From positions 1,945,001 to 2,009,000 of the forward strand of contig CM034112.1 of assembly GCA_019914945.1 (NCBI GenBank): a stretch of DNA of 64,000 nt, in the 5' to 3' direction. The position numbers and the translations under genes are program-made. Of this stretch, positions 53,481 to 64,000 are shown piece after piece. The notes under the pieces are model-generated. The model was not told the DNA's origin and ran no database searches. It saw nothing but the letters and a program-made list of their open reading frames with translations. Position 1 is the first letter of the stretch. Every line of letters starts with the position of its first letter. This stretch comes from Typha latifolia (Eukaryota; Streptophyta; Magnoliopsida; Poales; Typhaceae).

Positions 53481-54610
53481 AACCTAATCAATGATATCAA
53501 AGTTAAAATCATCTACATGAATCACTGATCCAAGATTAATGCCTTTTTTAATACTTTAAAATTTTATTTGTCTGCCAAAGATCTCAAATCCTTATATGTA
53601 AATGTTACGTCAAGTTTGAGTTCATAAACAATAATAATCATGTTTAATTTGGGCTGTAAACTTGTTAGGTTTCTCCATACTAGTCCATTTTTGCAAGATT
53701 ACCATTTAATGGGCTTGGCCCATATAATAACTAACTATACTTGTAAAACTCCAGGCCATACAAGCCTGCACCGTGGATGTCGCGTCACCGACTTCTAATG
53801 ACTGCAACGTCTATTAGATCAGCAGAAGTCGGCGAAACAAAAACCACATCACCGAGTTCCATGGAGCGGAGATTACTTTTAGTAGTCGAATTCGTAAGCG
53901 ATCTTAGACACTCTGCAAGTTTGTTTTAGAGGAGCAGACTTTGTGGTCCTGGAGTTAAGTGTGGTATCAATCATTCATCTTTTCTACGCTGAAGCAGTGA
54001 CCCTTCATTAAGTGTTATTCTGCCTTGTTGACAGAAACATTGGATAGAATCAGATTCATTCTTACTGGTTAACATACTGAATGATACCAGCAAAGCCTCC
54101 TGGGTGATAGATACTATTACTGATGACAGTACATTTGTAAAAGCTAATCGAGAGCTAATTGGGGTAGATGGATTAGACATCCGTGTATTTACTGATGACA
54201 GTATATTTTCTACACATATTTAATAAAATAAAAGCTTAATTTATAAATATTTAAAATACAGAGTGTAAATCATAAATATGCTAAAATATAGGGTGTCAAA
54301 TGCAAAAAAAATTTATTTTTTGTTTAAATTTATTCTCTTATGGGGGCTTTGGAGTTAAGAGTATTCAAACATGGAGAGAATATTTTTATTGGACAAAAGG
54401 ATATATTAATTGCTGGATGGGTACCACTAAGCTATGTAATCGTGCAATTTTCCCATGTGAGCTGTCATAAATAAACGAGCTGCTTAGGTACCACGTGGGA
54501 TCGGATGAGTTGGCTTGTCTCCTAGTGAATAATTGAATTGAGCTGAGCCTAACTAAGATATAGGGTTTGAAATTAATTTCGAACCAATATCGACTCGGAC
54601 TCGATAAGCT
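53480..54610. other. Intergenic, repeat-derived DNA
   Basis: No gene recognised. ACTGATGACAGTA occurs twice (about 54119 and 54191). AAAATATAGGGTGTCAAATG near 54282 resembles the right end of the MITE-like element at 59448-59590. GAGCTGAGCC-type repeat text starts near 54536. Confidence 0.4.
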
Positions 54611-54611
54611 C

Positions 54612-54616
<5 letters not shown>

Positions 54617-54662
<46 letters not shown>
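54617..54662. repeat. (TA)n microsatellite
   Basis: About 22 uninterrupted TA units. Confidence 0.95.
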
Positions 54663-54668
<6 letters not shown>

Positions 54669-54929
54669 TTTAGTACGCTATCTTTCTCTTCATTAGACAC
54701 ATGCCTAAGAGGACAAAAAAGGGAAGAAAAACTCTCTTAAATGCTGGCACGTGACCTATGAGATTCACGCTCGTTAATACAGATTACACCTCCATTATTC
54801 CTTTTTCATGATATAACCGAGCTACCCTTATAAATAGATTAGTTCTTTTAATTACGAAATTTTAAACACCACTCTCTTTACACTTTAACCCTCTTCAAAT
54901 AATCATTAATTTTAATTTCTTTCAAAAAG

Positions 54930-55663
54930 AAAAAATTAAATAAATAATAAGTATGAGTTCTTCTTCCTCATGGTGACCAATTGTATCTGCTCCTCTAGCC
55001 TCTTCATTTTATATTGGCAATCTACCGCGGCCTCCTACGATCTCTGTCGATTCTTCTTTTGCCACCTCCTCCTTCAGCAAGTCATCACTGTCGCTGCCTT
55101 TTCCTTCAATCAAGCTCGGGCTTATCTCGAGTTGAGCTGAGCCTAGTACAGCCTACATATTAAACTATACATAAAATTAATTTTAAGCTGAGCTAAGCTA
55201 GAGCTGTCTTGCTCAGGCTTGGTTTATTTGCATCCCTGTAATCCTATAATCCGATGTGCGTGTGTTCTAAATTAACTGCTAAAAATGACAATAAAAAGTT
55301 AAATAAATAATAACTACGAGTTCTTCTTCCTCATGGTGACCAATTGTATCTGCTCCTCCAGCCTCCTCATTTTATATTGGCAATCTACTGCCGCCTCCCA
55401 ATCTCCTATGACCTCTGTCGATTTTCCTTTTGTTGCCTCCTCCTTCTTCAGCAAGTCGTCACGGTTGCTGCATTTTCCTCTGATCAGGCTCGGGCTTGGC
55501 TCGAGTTGAGTTGAGCCTAATAGAGCCTAAATATAAAATTAATTTTAAGTCGAGCTAAGCTAGAGCTGTCTTGCTTAGGCTCGGTTTATTTACATCCCTA
55601 TAATCCTAAATTAATGTGCGTGTGTTCTAAATTAATCGCTAAAAATGACAATAAAAAGTTAAA
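54930..55663. repeat. 363-bp tandem duplication
   Basis: Copy 1 spans about 54930-55293 and copy 2 about 55294-55663, offset 363 bp. Both contain GAGTTCTTCTTCCTCATGGT, TTTATATTGGCAATCTAC, CAAGTC, GCTCGGGCTT, GAGCTAAGCTAGAGCTGTC and GTGCGTGTGTTCTAAATTAA. The copies differ by scattered substitutions and small gaps. Each carries the GAGCT-type dispersed repeat. No coding frame. Confidence 0.85.
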
Positions 55664-57413
55664 AGAATTAAAACAAAAGAGGTACAGAAAAGAAACACAA
55701 GGCAATTAAAAAATTTTAAAAATAAAAGATTGCTGAATATTGTGGGTTGGTTAGGATGCATTTCCTAATAGCTAATTTATTTTCTAGCTTGTCCGGCAAA
55801 AACCCCAAAGGACAACTCATGTAGTATTTATATCCTTAATGGTTAAAAAAATTTAATATAAATTTAATATTATTATCATTATGAAGTAAATAACTAGAGG
55901 TGGGGGAGGCTTATTGGCTTCGTTAGTGCTTAAAAGCTAATAGTGAATAGTAATATTTTTTTTATATTCTAATGCTCTAATTTCTGAATTTAATATATAT
56001 ATATATAGCACTAAATTTAAATCTTATAAATTTTGTATCTTTTAGTACAATTGAAATAATAAGATTACGAGCAATCAAATATATCAGTACACATCTAACT
56101 TTTTGCCGTCGCCGTCAGCCTGGCTAATAAATATATCCAACATGATTGGAAATAAGCTACAAGCAACTACACTTAACTTTTAATAAAGTGGGAGATATAT
56201 GATAGATAAAAGTCAATTTTTGTTAAATACAGAATTACCTAGGTACCACCAAATTTTTAGCCAATATAATGAGTTGTTAGTCTAGACTTTAAATCATATG
56301 CATCACTGAATAATTGTTCTAAATCAAACGCCACTAAGAACTGCTCCAAGCTGTCGCGCTGCAGAGCTACTTTTCTATATCAACCGCACTGCCAAGCTAT
56401 CAATCGAGTTGAGTTGTTGAGTCAAGCCACCAAATCACCAAATAATTTCTCCACAATATTATTTGGGGTTAGAGTTAAACTCGCGACCACCTTGGTCATG
56501 GAAAAAGTACCTACCAACTCACTACAGTTGGTTGGTAGTGGGAATAGAGCATTTAGAGCATCTCCAAAGAGCTCCTATAGAGCTCAGTGCACTCTAATGC
56601 ATTGGGTTCCATATTTATTTATATATATATATTATTTATTTTGAATTACTTAATGGGCCCTCTTATTATTATTTTTTATTAATAAAAAAAATATGATTAG
56701 AAAACTATCGTAGAGATCTTTAAAATAAGACTAATATTTAATAGTTTTAATAAATAATTTTAAAATTTTATTTTTTTTAATTAAACACATTAAAATTATA
56801 TTACATAAAATAAATATTGAAATAAGCATTACACATCATTACTAAAAATATCAAAATTACATTGGATTAATGTATTTTAATATTTAGTACTTACATTAGA
56901 AAATAATTTTGAGTCACTATTCAAATAATTTTAATACACATCAATTTTAAATATTAAAAAATATTTTATAAAAAATTAAAATTAAAATTAACTCAAAATT
57001 ACTTTAATATAAGCTCATTTTAAAGTTCTCATTGAGATCTTTTCAACCGCTCTAAATTTTTTAGTGGGCCCCATTATAATTAGCTCCATTCTTTATTATT
57101 ATTATTATTATGCGGTAGATCGGATCTCTTTATTATTTTTAAAATTTGCGCAACTCAACGGGCTTGCAGATAAGGACGAGATCCACACTTCTGTTTTATA
57201 TTTATTCTATATCCTTTTTCTCGGTGGCAAGTTGTCCCACAGGCCACAGGCCACAGCTTAATGAAATTGAGAAGAAATCCACGAGCTACACGTTCCTATG
57301 AAATATTAATGAAGGGTGAGACGAATTCCCATTAATAATTAAAACCAGGAATTTCCATTCAGAGCCTATCTGGATGCAGCGAATTCCTGCGGTCGGGTTG
57401 CAGAAGATCTGCT
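55664..57413. other. AT-rich intergenic DNA upstream of the cupin gene
   Basis: Nothing recognised apart from short simple repeats (TA near 55998-56006 and 56622-56632, TTA near 57094-57110). The first plausible promoter signals for the cupin gene appear after 57410. Confidence 0.45.
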
Positions 57414-57866
57414 CATGCAGAATTGGATGTCCGCATTATCCTCTATAAATTGCGATGCTCTCCATGGCGAAGAAGAGCGCAGCGAGAAGCTCTTTTCTTC
57501 TATAATCTCAGCTTTGGGAGTGGCAAAGTTAGCTCAGGTAGGCATTATCGACATATAAATATACATATATCTATATTTCAAAAAAATAGCTAATTAATTA
57601 ATTGCTTCAATTATATTTGGTCGATTTTAATGACTCTCCATGGACTGCTATAGAGAACATTAGCAATAAAATACAAATACCTGATGATGGTCGGCAGGTT
57701 ATTAGTACAAAAGGGGTTCTTTTTTTTTTTTTTTTCTCTTTTATTCCACCACACAAGAACTAGAATTACCGAATAGTTAATATCACCATCAAATCTAATC
57801 TCGTCCGCTAGTTACATCCATTTCTGCTCTCCTTCTGTCGATCTATTTAATTGATTCTTTTTTTAG
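57414..57866 (+). promoter_or_regulatory. Cupin gene promoter and leader intron
   Basis: CATGCA (57414-57419, an RY-type motif common in seed promoters) lies 25 bp before a TATA box (TATAAA, 57444-57449). A leader exon ends CTCAG at 57537, followed by the donor GTAGGC. The acceptor TTTTTTTAG ends at 57866, 14 bp before the start codon. A T run of about 17 lies in the intron near 57720. Confidence 0.6.
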
Positions 57867-57880
57867 CCACAGAAGAAGCC

Positions 57881-59131
57881 ATGGCGGTAGATCTCTCACC
57901 CAAAGCCGGCAAGGCGATCTTCGAATCTGATGCCGGAGCATACGTTGCTTGGTCCAGTGCGGATCAACCCATTCTAACCGATATGAAGGTCGGCGCCGGG
58001 ATGCTTGTTTTGCAGCCGCAGGGCCTCGCGCTCCCCCACTATGCAGATTCACCAAAATTTGGCTTCGTTCTCGAAGGTAAGATCCTCTCTCTCTCTCTGT
58101 CTTTGGAGCCCTGGATCTGCCATTGCTGCCATTAACGCAAGTTCTTTCTTCGTCCAGGCAAAGCCACAGTTGGACTAGTACTGGCGGGAGAAAGCAAACA
58201 GAAGGTGATTGAGCTGAAGAAAGGGGACATTATAGTTTTCCCACTTGGAAACCTCACATGGTGGTACAACGACGGGGAGTCCAAGTTCTCCATCGTCATG
58301 CTGGGTGACAGTTCGGTGGCTGTCCACACCGGAAACTTCAGCTATTTCTTCCTTGCAGGAGCTATAGGCGTCTTCAATGGTCTCTCCACAGAGTTCCTCT
58401 CAACAGCCTGGGGGATTGAGGAAGCGCATGCCCAAAGCCTCTTCAGAAGTCAGCCCGCTGTTCTTCTAACCAAACCTGCACAAAGGCTGCATGACATCAA
58501 ACCGAGCTCATCAGATGCAAGAGGAGTGGTATTAAACATCGAGCATGCGCCGCAAGATGTGAGTGTAAAGAAGGGAGGGCATACAACCACGCTGACAAGT
58601 GCTCATCTAGCAATGCTAAAAGAAGTCGCCTTCACTCCCAATATCACGAAGCTCGAACCGAATGCCATGCGCTCACCTGGCTTCTTACCAGACGCAGCTG
58701 TTCAAGTGGTATACGTGACCAAAGGGAGTGGGCGTGTCCAGATTGCGGGCACCGACGGCGGGAATGCTCTCAGTGAAGAGGTGAAGGAAGGGTGCTTGTT
58801 TGTGGTGCCAAGTTTCTTCGTCATGTCAGTGATTGCAGGAGATGAAGGGATGGAGTGGGTGGCACTCATCAAGACCTCAAAGTAAGTTTAATTATCCTTG
58901 CCTTACTTTTTATAACACAAGCTTCGAGTCGTTCCTCTGTTCTCATAAACTAATGTGTTACTACTATCTTGTCTCAGGCCTCACTACAATTACTTCACAG
59001 GGAAGACGTCGTTGATGAACATTTTGACTCCACAAATTCTGGAGGCTTCTCTCAGTGCTTCGCCAGACTTGGTGAAGCTTCTGAGGACGAAAGGAGGTGC
59101 TCAATCTGCCATCATACCTCCATCGAACTAA
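57881..59131 (+). CDS. Two-domain cupin, 11S globulin-like protein without signal peptide
   Basis: Bicupin related to legumin-type (11S) seed globulins. Three exons, 57881-58076, 58158-58881 and 58978-59131; 357 aa, matching the ~356-aa RmlC-like cupins of Arabidopsis (At1g07750/At2g28680 type, from memory). The N-terminal cupin includes MLVLQPQGLALPHYADS, FGFVLEGKATVGLVL, and KKGDIIVFPLGNLTWWYN. The C-terminal cupin includes KLEPNAMRSPGFLPD, VVYVTKGSGRVQIAG, VKEGCLFVVPSFFVMSVIAG. The start MAVDLSPKAG has no hydrophobic signal sequence and the length is well below true storage globulins, so it is probably cytosolic rather than a vacuolar storage protein. A 57-bp piece of exon 2 is copied at 60370-60426. 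Confidence 0.92.
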
Positions 59132-59447
59132 GAACTGCTTCCCGATATTGTGCCTCGTTAATTTACGCAGCATAAATCTTCGTCCGATTTCATTAATAAG
59201 CACTGTGGCCTACTTCTTATCTGCTGTACTATTATTATATTTCTTTCCTCGAATAAATTGCTCTCTTTTAATTTTCTCTGTCGATATGATAAAAAGAATC
59301 AAAAGATATGTAGTTCGACGTATTTAGTTTGAGGCCAGTTGCAATACCAAATTAAATTCTCAACGGAAGAAGAAGATGGATCTCCGTCCAGACGAATTGT
59401 AGCTCGATCACCTGCCGTTCGTTAGTTAAAAAAAAAAGGGGTTAATA

Positions 59448-59590
59448 TGCATATAACACCCTACAAATAAGAAAATTTTGAATTCAAGATCCTCATTTTT
59501 TTACAAATTAATTCAAGGTGTGATATGAAAACGTTAAAACTGTATAAACTAAATAATACATTTTATTTTAAATATAGGGTGTTATGTGCA
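59448..59590. mobile_element. 143-bp MITE-like element with 23-bp terminal inverted repeats
   Basis: The left end reads TGCATATAACACCCTACAAA and the right end, reverse-complemented, TGCACATAACACCCTATATT; about 4 mismatches over 23 bp. No coding capacity. Part of the interior (AATTCAAGATCCTCATTTT, ACAAGGTGTGATATG-like) recurs at 60852-60912. The target-site duplication is unclear. Confidence 0.6.
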
Positions 59591-59727
59591 AAGAACCATC
59601 CGAAACTACGATATTTGTCCACTGATAACTAGTAAGGAAAGGGGCGTGTAACCACGCAACCTCGCCACAAGTTAATCTTCCCTTTCCCTTTCAAGAAACC
59701 TCTCCGTTCTCCTTTACATCCCCGGCG

Positions 59728-60300
59728 ATGGCATCCATCTCCACGGCTCCTTCCGGCCTGGCACCGGAGCTACTCGAATTCATATCCAAGAAGCTCCGCT
59801 GCATCGATTACGTCGCATTTCGATCCGCCGCGCCCGCTGTAAGATTCGCGCGGCTGCTGATGCTCCCATTCGACCGGGAAGCCGGTGCCATCTCTTTCTC
59901 TAGCTTTTCCGACGATGAAATCTCCTCTTTTCCATTGCCGGAGGTGCGCGATGAGGTCCTCTGCGGCGCCTCACATGGCTGGTTGGCATTCGTGGACGCG
60001 GCGGCGTCGGTCTTGCTCTTGAATCCCCCCAGTTCACGAGAGCGCGAGTTCGGCCCCCGCCGGCCGGAATGAAACGGATCGCACTGGCATCACAGAAGCG
60101 CGTGATTAAGAAGGCCAATCGCTGGTTCCCCACTCAATAGTTTATCCACCACGATCGGATTAACTAAAATACGTCGCGTTTTCTTTAATTCAATCACGCT
60201 CTCGTCTACGCCTTATTCTGGCGATGGCGAGTTCGTGGCCATGTCGACGCTCGCGTGTTCTCCTAAGATCGCTCTCTGCAGGCTTGGAGATAAGCTAACA
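59728..60300 (+). pseudogene. F-box / DUF295 (KIB-type) protein pseudogene
   Basis: The frame from ATG 59728 reads LAPELLEFISKKLRCIDYVAF, an F-box helix pair. It is followed by FSSFSDDEISSFPLPEV and CGASHGWLAFVDAAASVLLL, which is the DUF295 pattern (SLPLPE, CGSSHGWL-LVD, LLNP). Near 60030 an extra base in a C run shifts the frame; the next frame gives FTRARVRPPPAGMKRIALAS, then a stop at 60137-60139. Further on, GDGEFVAMSTLACSPKIALC and RLGDKL match the later DUF295 block. The remaining ~150 residues are absent after about 60297. Functional members bind SKP1 to form SCF ubiquitin ligases; this copy is frameshifted, stopped and truncated. Confidence 0.75.
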
Positions 60301-60350
60301 AAGGAATTCTAGAATACAAACCCCTTATTTCAGCTAACAAAAGGAATTCT
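60294..60350 (+). repeat. Short direct repeat at the pseudogene break
   Basis: GCTAACAAAGGAATTCT (60294-60310) and GCTAACAAAAGGAATTCT (60333-60350) repeat 39 bp apart exactly where pseudogene similarity ends. Confidence 0.8.
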
Positions 60351-60369
60351 TTGAACGTTCTTCGCACAA

Positions 60370-60426
60370 GCCCAAAGCCTCTCCAGAAGTCAGCCTCATG
60401 TTCTTCTAACCAAACCTGCACAAAGG
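60370..60426 (+). pseudogene. 57-bp copy of cupin exon 2
   Basis: Matches 58430-58486 of the cupin gene with about 4 mismatches: GCCCAAAGCCTC-CAGAAGTCAGCC, then TGTTCTTCTAACCAAACCTG and CACAAAGG. No flanking cupin similarity was found. Confidence 0.85.
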
Positions 60427-61373
60427 TGATACGTGCCACTATGAATGCATGTCATGCCATGCACGAACTCAGTGGCAAAAGTGGAGAAGCTCAAAACTAT
60501 GCTGGTCGTCAGCATTAGTAGTGGTAGCTGTTTTTATCCTATTCTTCAGCATTTTCCTATTTTCTAACTTTATTGTTATGATTGTAAGGCTAAAAACCAA
60601 TTATTAACCCAAACAAATTATCCTACTTGGACCTGAAGAATCCTCACACTCGCCAAATACTTCTCGTTCTAACGCTATCGCCGATTGCCTACGTCCAACA
60701 CCTCAAACTATCATTTTCCAAGTTCAACAGTGAATAAAACAGAACAATATTTTGATTTCAAAAAAGTTACATAAAAACATACAGAGTTAAACAAAACTTG
60801 ACTAGGTATATTCCGTGCTCAAATTATAGCACTAATGGATAGATGTAGATGCCAAAAATTCAAGATCCTCATTTTCATCATTTACAAATAATACAAGGTG
60901 TGATATGCAAACAAGAAAAATCTAATGTGTTAAAATCCAATCGTTTGGAAAATATATGTGCAGGAGATAGAGAATAAATAAATAAAAAAGAAACTCGTTT
61001 GCAGCAATTCTGAAACGAGAAAAACAAACACTTTTGGATAATAATCCAGGATTAAACAAATAAGTCAATTTAGAAGCAGACCAGGAAAAAAATGGTTTCC
61101 AAACATGACATCTCAAGGGTGCAAGATTCTGCGCTCACTTTTAACCATAAATATGGACACCCGTCTGAATAAATAAATAAATAAATCGTGAAAAATTACA
61201 AGGACAATGCTACGGCATCTCTCGCAGCACCATACGATGCAAGAAAGTGAGTGCTTCCCTCGGAAATAAGGATGGAGCTCAGATTCTCTTCCGGAAATCA
61301 AGTGATGTTTTCTAACTAAGGCTTAAGGCTTTGTTGCGTAACAAAACTGTCGGCATTCCACCTTTAACATGCG
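60427..61373. other. Spacer before the TBL gene 3' end
   Basis: AT-rich. 60852-60912 resembles the interior of the MITE-like element at 59448-59590. No gene recognised. The TBL 3' untranslated region should lie near 61373. Confidence 0.5.
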
Positions 61374-64000
61374 TCAACCGGCTTCCAAGTAGTGCATGAT
61401 TCGGGCAGCCAAGATGTCTACCCATGTATCAGGCAGGCCAGGGAGGCACCAATGCATGCAGTCCTGGCCCCATTTAGCCACTGCGTCCTTCTTTCCCAAC
61501 CAGATTGCGGGATGAGCATCGGCTCTGAACTCACTCAAGTGAGTCAGGTTGAGCAATTCTATGTCTTTCCCAAGTAATGCTTCTTGTATCACAGAGTTCA
61601 CTTCTCTTGCTTCTTTGTTTACTCCTCTATTTCTGGGATCAAACCAAGAATCAAGCTGTACAGGCATCAGCTTAAACTTGGCTTCAGAGATTAGGAAAGA
61701 GGTAATAAATGTAACAACATTTATTTTAGATGGATAAGATCTTGTGATGAACAATGAACAAGAATGTGAAAGTATACCTCATTTTGTTTTAGGGGTTCAT
61801 CAAATAAGCAGCTGCCATTGTGATCCCACTCCCCGCCATAGAAATGCCTGGGGGACTGTGTGCGCCACAACTTAAGGGTGCTCTTTGGGACTTCCCTTTC
61901 TACATATGAGACCATACTTCTAAGGACTACTTTCAATCCATCAAAAATGCCGAGTGGAGGTTTTATTGGCCTTCCTTCACTATAAAAAACAAGTGGGGTC
62001 TCTTTTGGAAATTTATCTGGTCCCCACCTGAGCCCAAGCAAATCAATCAGATATATAACACAAATTCATTCATTCATCAAAATAGAACTTGAGTGAGTTC
62101 AATGTGAAGTAGGAAATTTTAAATGTCCATCAATTCAATGTATCCCAAATATCATGGCCACCAGCATGACTTATGTTTTCCTGTCTAACTAACTAGCTAC
62201 TATATCCTTAGTGGCTCATCTTAACTAACTAGTTTATAATGATACCAATAATTTTACTGCTTCCCCATAAGTCATTGTATTTCAGTAATTTCACTCAATC
62301 AAGAAGAAACCAATAGCGCAGATGTTTCACAGTGGATAAATGAGATCATTTAAATTAAAACATTGGAACTTACCAATGTCCAGTATTGAAAACTAGGACA
62401 TCATAAAATTTGGTAATATTGGCCCAGTCATCCGCTGCAATATCAACATCTACTTTATAGATTCCCTTTATTCCATCTTCTGCGAGGTGTGTGGAATGAT
62501 CAACAGGCTGCCACCTTTAAATAATTAGCTGAATATATGTGAGCATTCATATTGATCATTGCTAGATGAAGAGAAACAACTATTATTTTCATATGAAAGA
62601 AAGAAAGCTTTGAATTGATTTCCTAATTCTAGTTTTGTTTTTAGATAGCAAACCTTATTGCCACAAATCGTATCCTTTATGACATATTTCTGTTTCATCA
62701 TTGACATCATAAAGGATTACTACCTTAAGCTACAAGTAATAATTATGGCGTGTACCATGGTGGATAATAAGGAATATGCTGGCGCACAGCTTGTTAGTTA
62801 TTTAGGTTGAAACTTGAAATTTAGAAATAGCCTTTTGTTTCACTTTTCCGTCCTGAACATTTGCTCAAGATTCAAATATGATAACATTGAGGCATCAGGA
62901 AGCATCATATTCCTTGATAATTACAACAGGGAATATTCTTCTTCTTTTCACTCTCTTCCCTGAATATGAAATGAATGATGAATTTCCTGACAGAAACCAG
63001 TAATTTGGTGCCAAATTATGGATGATGTCATGCAGAGCTGTGATTTCTAACTTCACAGATATGAAGATAGTTATTCAGAAGTCCAGACAGTAGTCTAGAA
63101 ATCATCTTACCATGACAAGTCATATCTTTCAATTTCGACGGTGCGGGTAGGACTCAATTATTTAGAAGAAAAAAAAACCCAGATATCTAGTTGACGAGGA
63201 GAATATAATTGTGCAAATTTGGCATCTCAAAGATATATCAGTTTAGATTCCTATCTAGTTCAGCGTTCCAAAAGTCTGAGCTCCAAATATAGATCTATGC
63301 ATTTTAATCCTTACTGCCACAGAATAGCAATACCTGTGTTTTGGCATCGTTTTTATTGTCTAAATAGTATTAGACGCCCCGCATAGATAGATTAAATTCT
63401 ACGTCAGAATGCGGAATTCAACACAAAATACCCCTTGAAATAAAGGAAGAATATAGAAAAAGATCCTTACGTGTACTTAGCGAGCAACACCGCCCGGTGA
63501 TAACCCACGATGACATCAAACTTAGGGAAGTATCCACCCCTCCACGCCCCCTTCCGCTTCCACTTGCGCGCTCCCCCATCCACCGATCGAAGCGTACAAA
63601 GCAAGGCCACGAAGAAATTCTCATTCAACGAGTCCCCCACAAACCCAATCCTCCTCCCCCTCATCGCCTCCAAGAACACTCCCGGATCGATCCGGGGAAG
63701 CGGGTCTCCTCCGCACCGATCCGGGACCCAAACCCAGGAGTTGATCTCCTCCATGTGATCCCTCCCGTTGCGGAGGCAGTTCCACGCGTTGCGCTGGAAG
63801 GGGCAAGTGGAGTCGTAGAGAGATCGGTTAGGATTCCGGAGATCGCGGGACCAGCGGCCGGTTGTGGGATCGCAAGGGGGAGATAATGCGGGGATTAGGG
63901 TTCGGGTTTTGCCGGAGGGTAGGAGGAGGAAAGAAACGGTGTAGAAGAGGATGAGACCTAGGGTGAGGACGGAGAGCCATTTGCGAAGAGAGGAAGGTTT
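61374..64000 (-). CDS. Trichome birefringence-like (TBL) wall polysaccharide O-acetyltransferase, 5'-partial
   Basis: Golgi membrane protein of the DUF231/TBL family that O-acetylates xylan, pectin, mannan or xyloglucan. Exons in coding order: from beyond 64000 to 63471, 62514-62374, 62027-61778, 61655-61374. The frame is open to the window edge and the ATG lies outside. Visible parts: a hydrophobic signal-anchor (WLSVLTLGLILFYTVSFLLL), the PMR5N/TBL domain (CDPTTGRWSRD, CPFQRNAWNCLRNGRD), the GDS esterase box (IGFVGDSLNENF, serine codon near 63630), AWRGGYFPKFDV, VFNTGHWWG, SPRHFYGGEW, and the C-terminal DCMHWCLPG (DxxH at about 61452-61463). Catalytic Ser, Asp and His are all present. The RNAWNCLRN and SLNENF wording recalls the TBL12/13-like subgroup (memory). 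No defects in the visible part. Confidence 0.92.

Noticed and set aside
53985..54180. Possible copia-type protease fragment (SKASWVIDT)
   Set aside because: Only a few residues match, the DSGA core is absent and no neighbouring gag or integrase motif is present.
63497..63886. 129-aa open frame on the plus strand
   Set aside because: Antisense to TBL exon 1, which has a clear family match; composition artefact.

Overview
This window is nuclear DNA from a flowering plant. The genes have many GT-AG introns and the intergenic DNA is AT-rich and full of transposon relics. One intronless gene (27243-28139) has a GC-rich coding region in AT-rich surroundings, a pattern common in monocots, so a non-grass monocot is my best guess; species identity is not supported by anything stronger. 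Gene models were built by hand from reading-frame continuity, GT-AG borders, and protein landmarks remembered from known families. Every spliced model below keeps an open frame and a total length divisible by three, except the last gene, which runs off the window.

Layout. 1-2.6 kb: AT-rich DNA with a decayed reverse-transcriptase-type RNase H fragment on the minus strand. 2.6-24.8 kb (+): a complete 42-exon callose synthase (1,942 aa), whose introns carry a gypsy-type LTR retrotransposon relic, a 31-bp minisatellite and other insertions. 24.8-27.1 kb: repeat-rich spacer. 27.2-28.1 kb (+): an intronless 298-aa conserved plant protein of unknown function. 29.9-32.6 kb (-): quinolinate phosphoribosyltransferase (NAD synthesis). 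33.6-39.1 kb (-): UDP-glucose pyrophosphorylase, 21 exons. 40.8-44.3 kb (-): autophagy protein ATG5, 8 exons. 45.25-45.57 kb (+): histone H4 with a textbook plant histone promoter. 46.7-48.7 kb and 50.4-52.1 kb (-): two tandem NAC transcription factor paralogues. 52.1-57.4 kb: transposon- and repeat-rich spacer with a 363-bp tandem duplication. 57.4-59.1 kb (+): two-domain cupin (11S globulin-like). 59.7-60.4 kb: decayed F-box/DUF295 pseudogene followed by a small copied piece of the cupin gene. 61.4-64.0 kb (-): trichome-birefringence-like wall polysaccharide O-acetyltransferase, its 5' end cut by the window edge.

Functional links are loose, as expected in a plant chromosome. UDP-glucose pyrophosphorylase makes UDP-glucose, the donor used by callose synthase, and the TBL protein acts on cell-wall polysaccharides, but nothing in the sequence shows these genes are co-regulated. 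I found no operon-like or defence-like novel system. The observations most worth checking are the non-coding block conserved between second introns of the two NAC paralogues, the perfect palindrome in the NAC1 core promoter, the in-frame alternative splice choice in ATG5, the minisatellites in introns, and the patchwork pseudogene/cupin-fragment junction.
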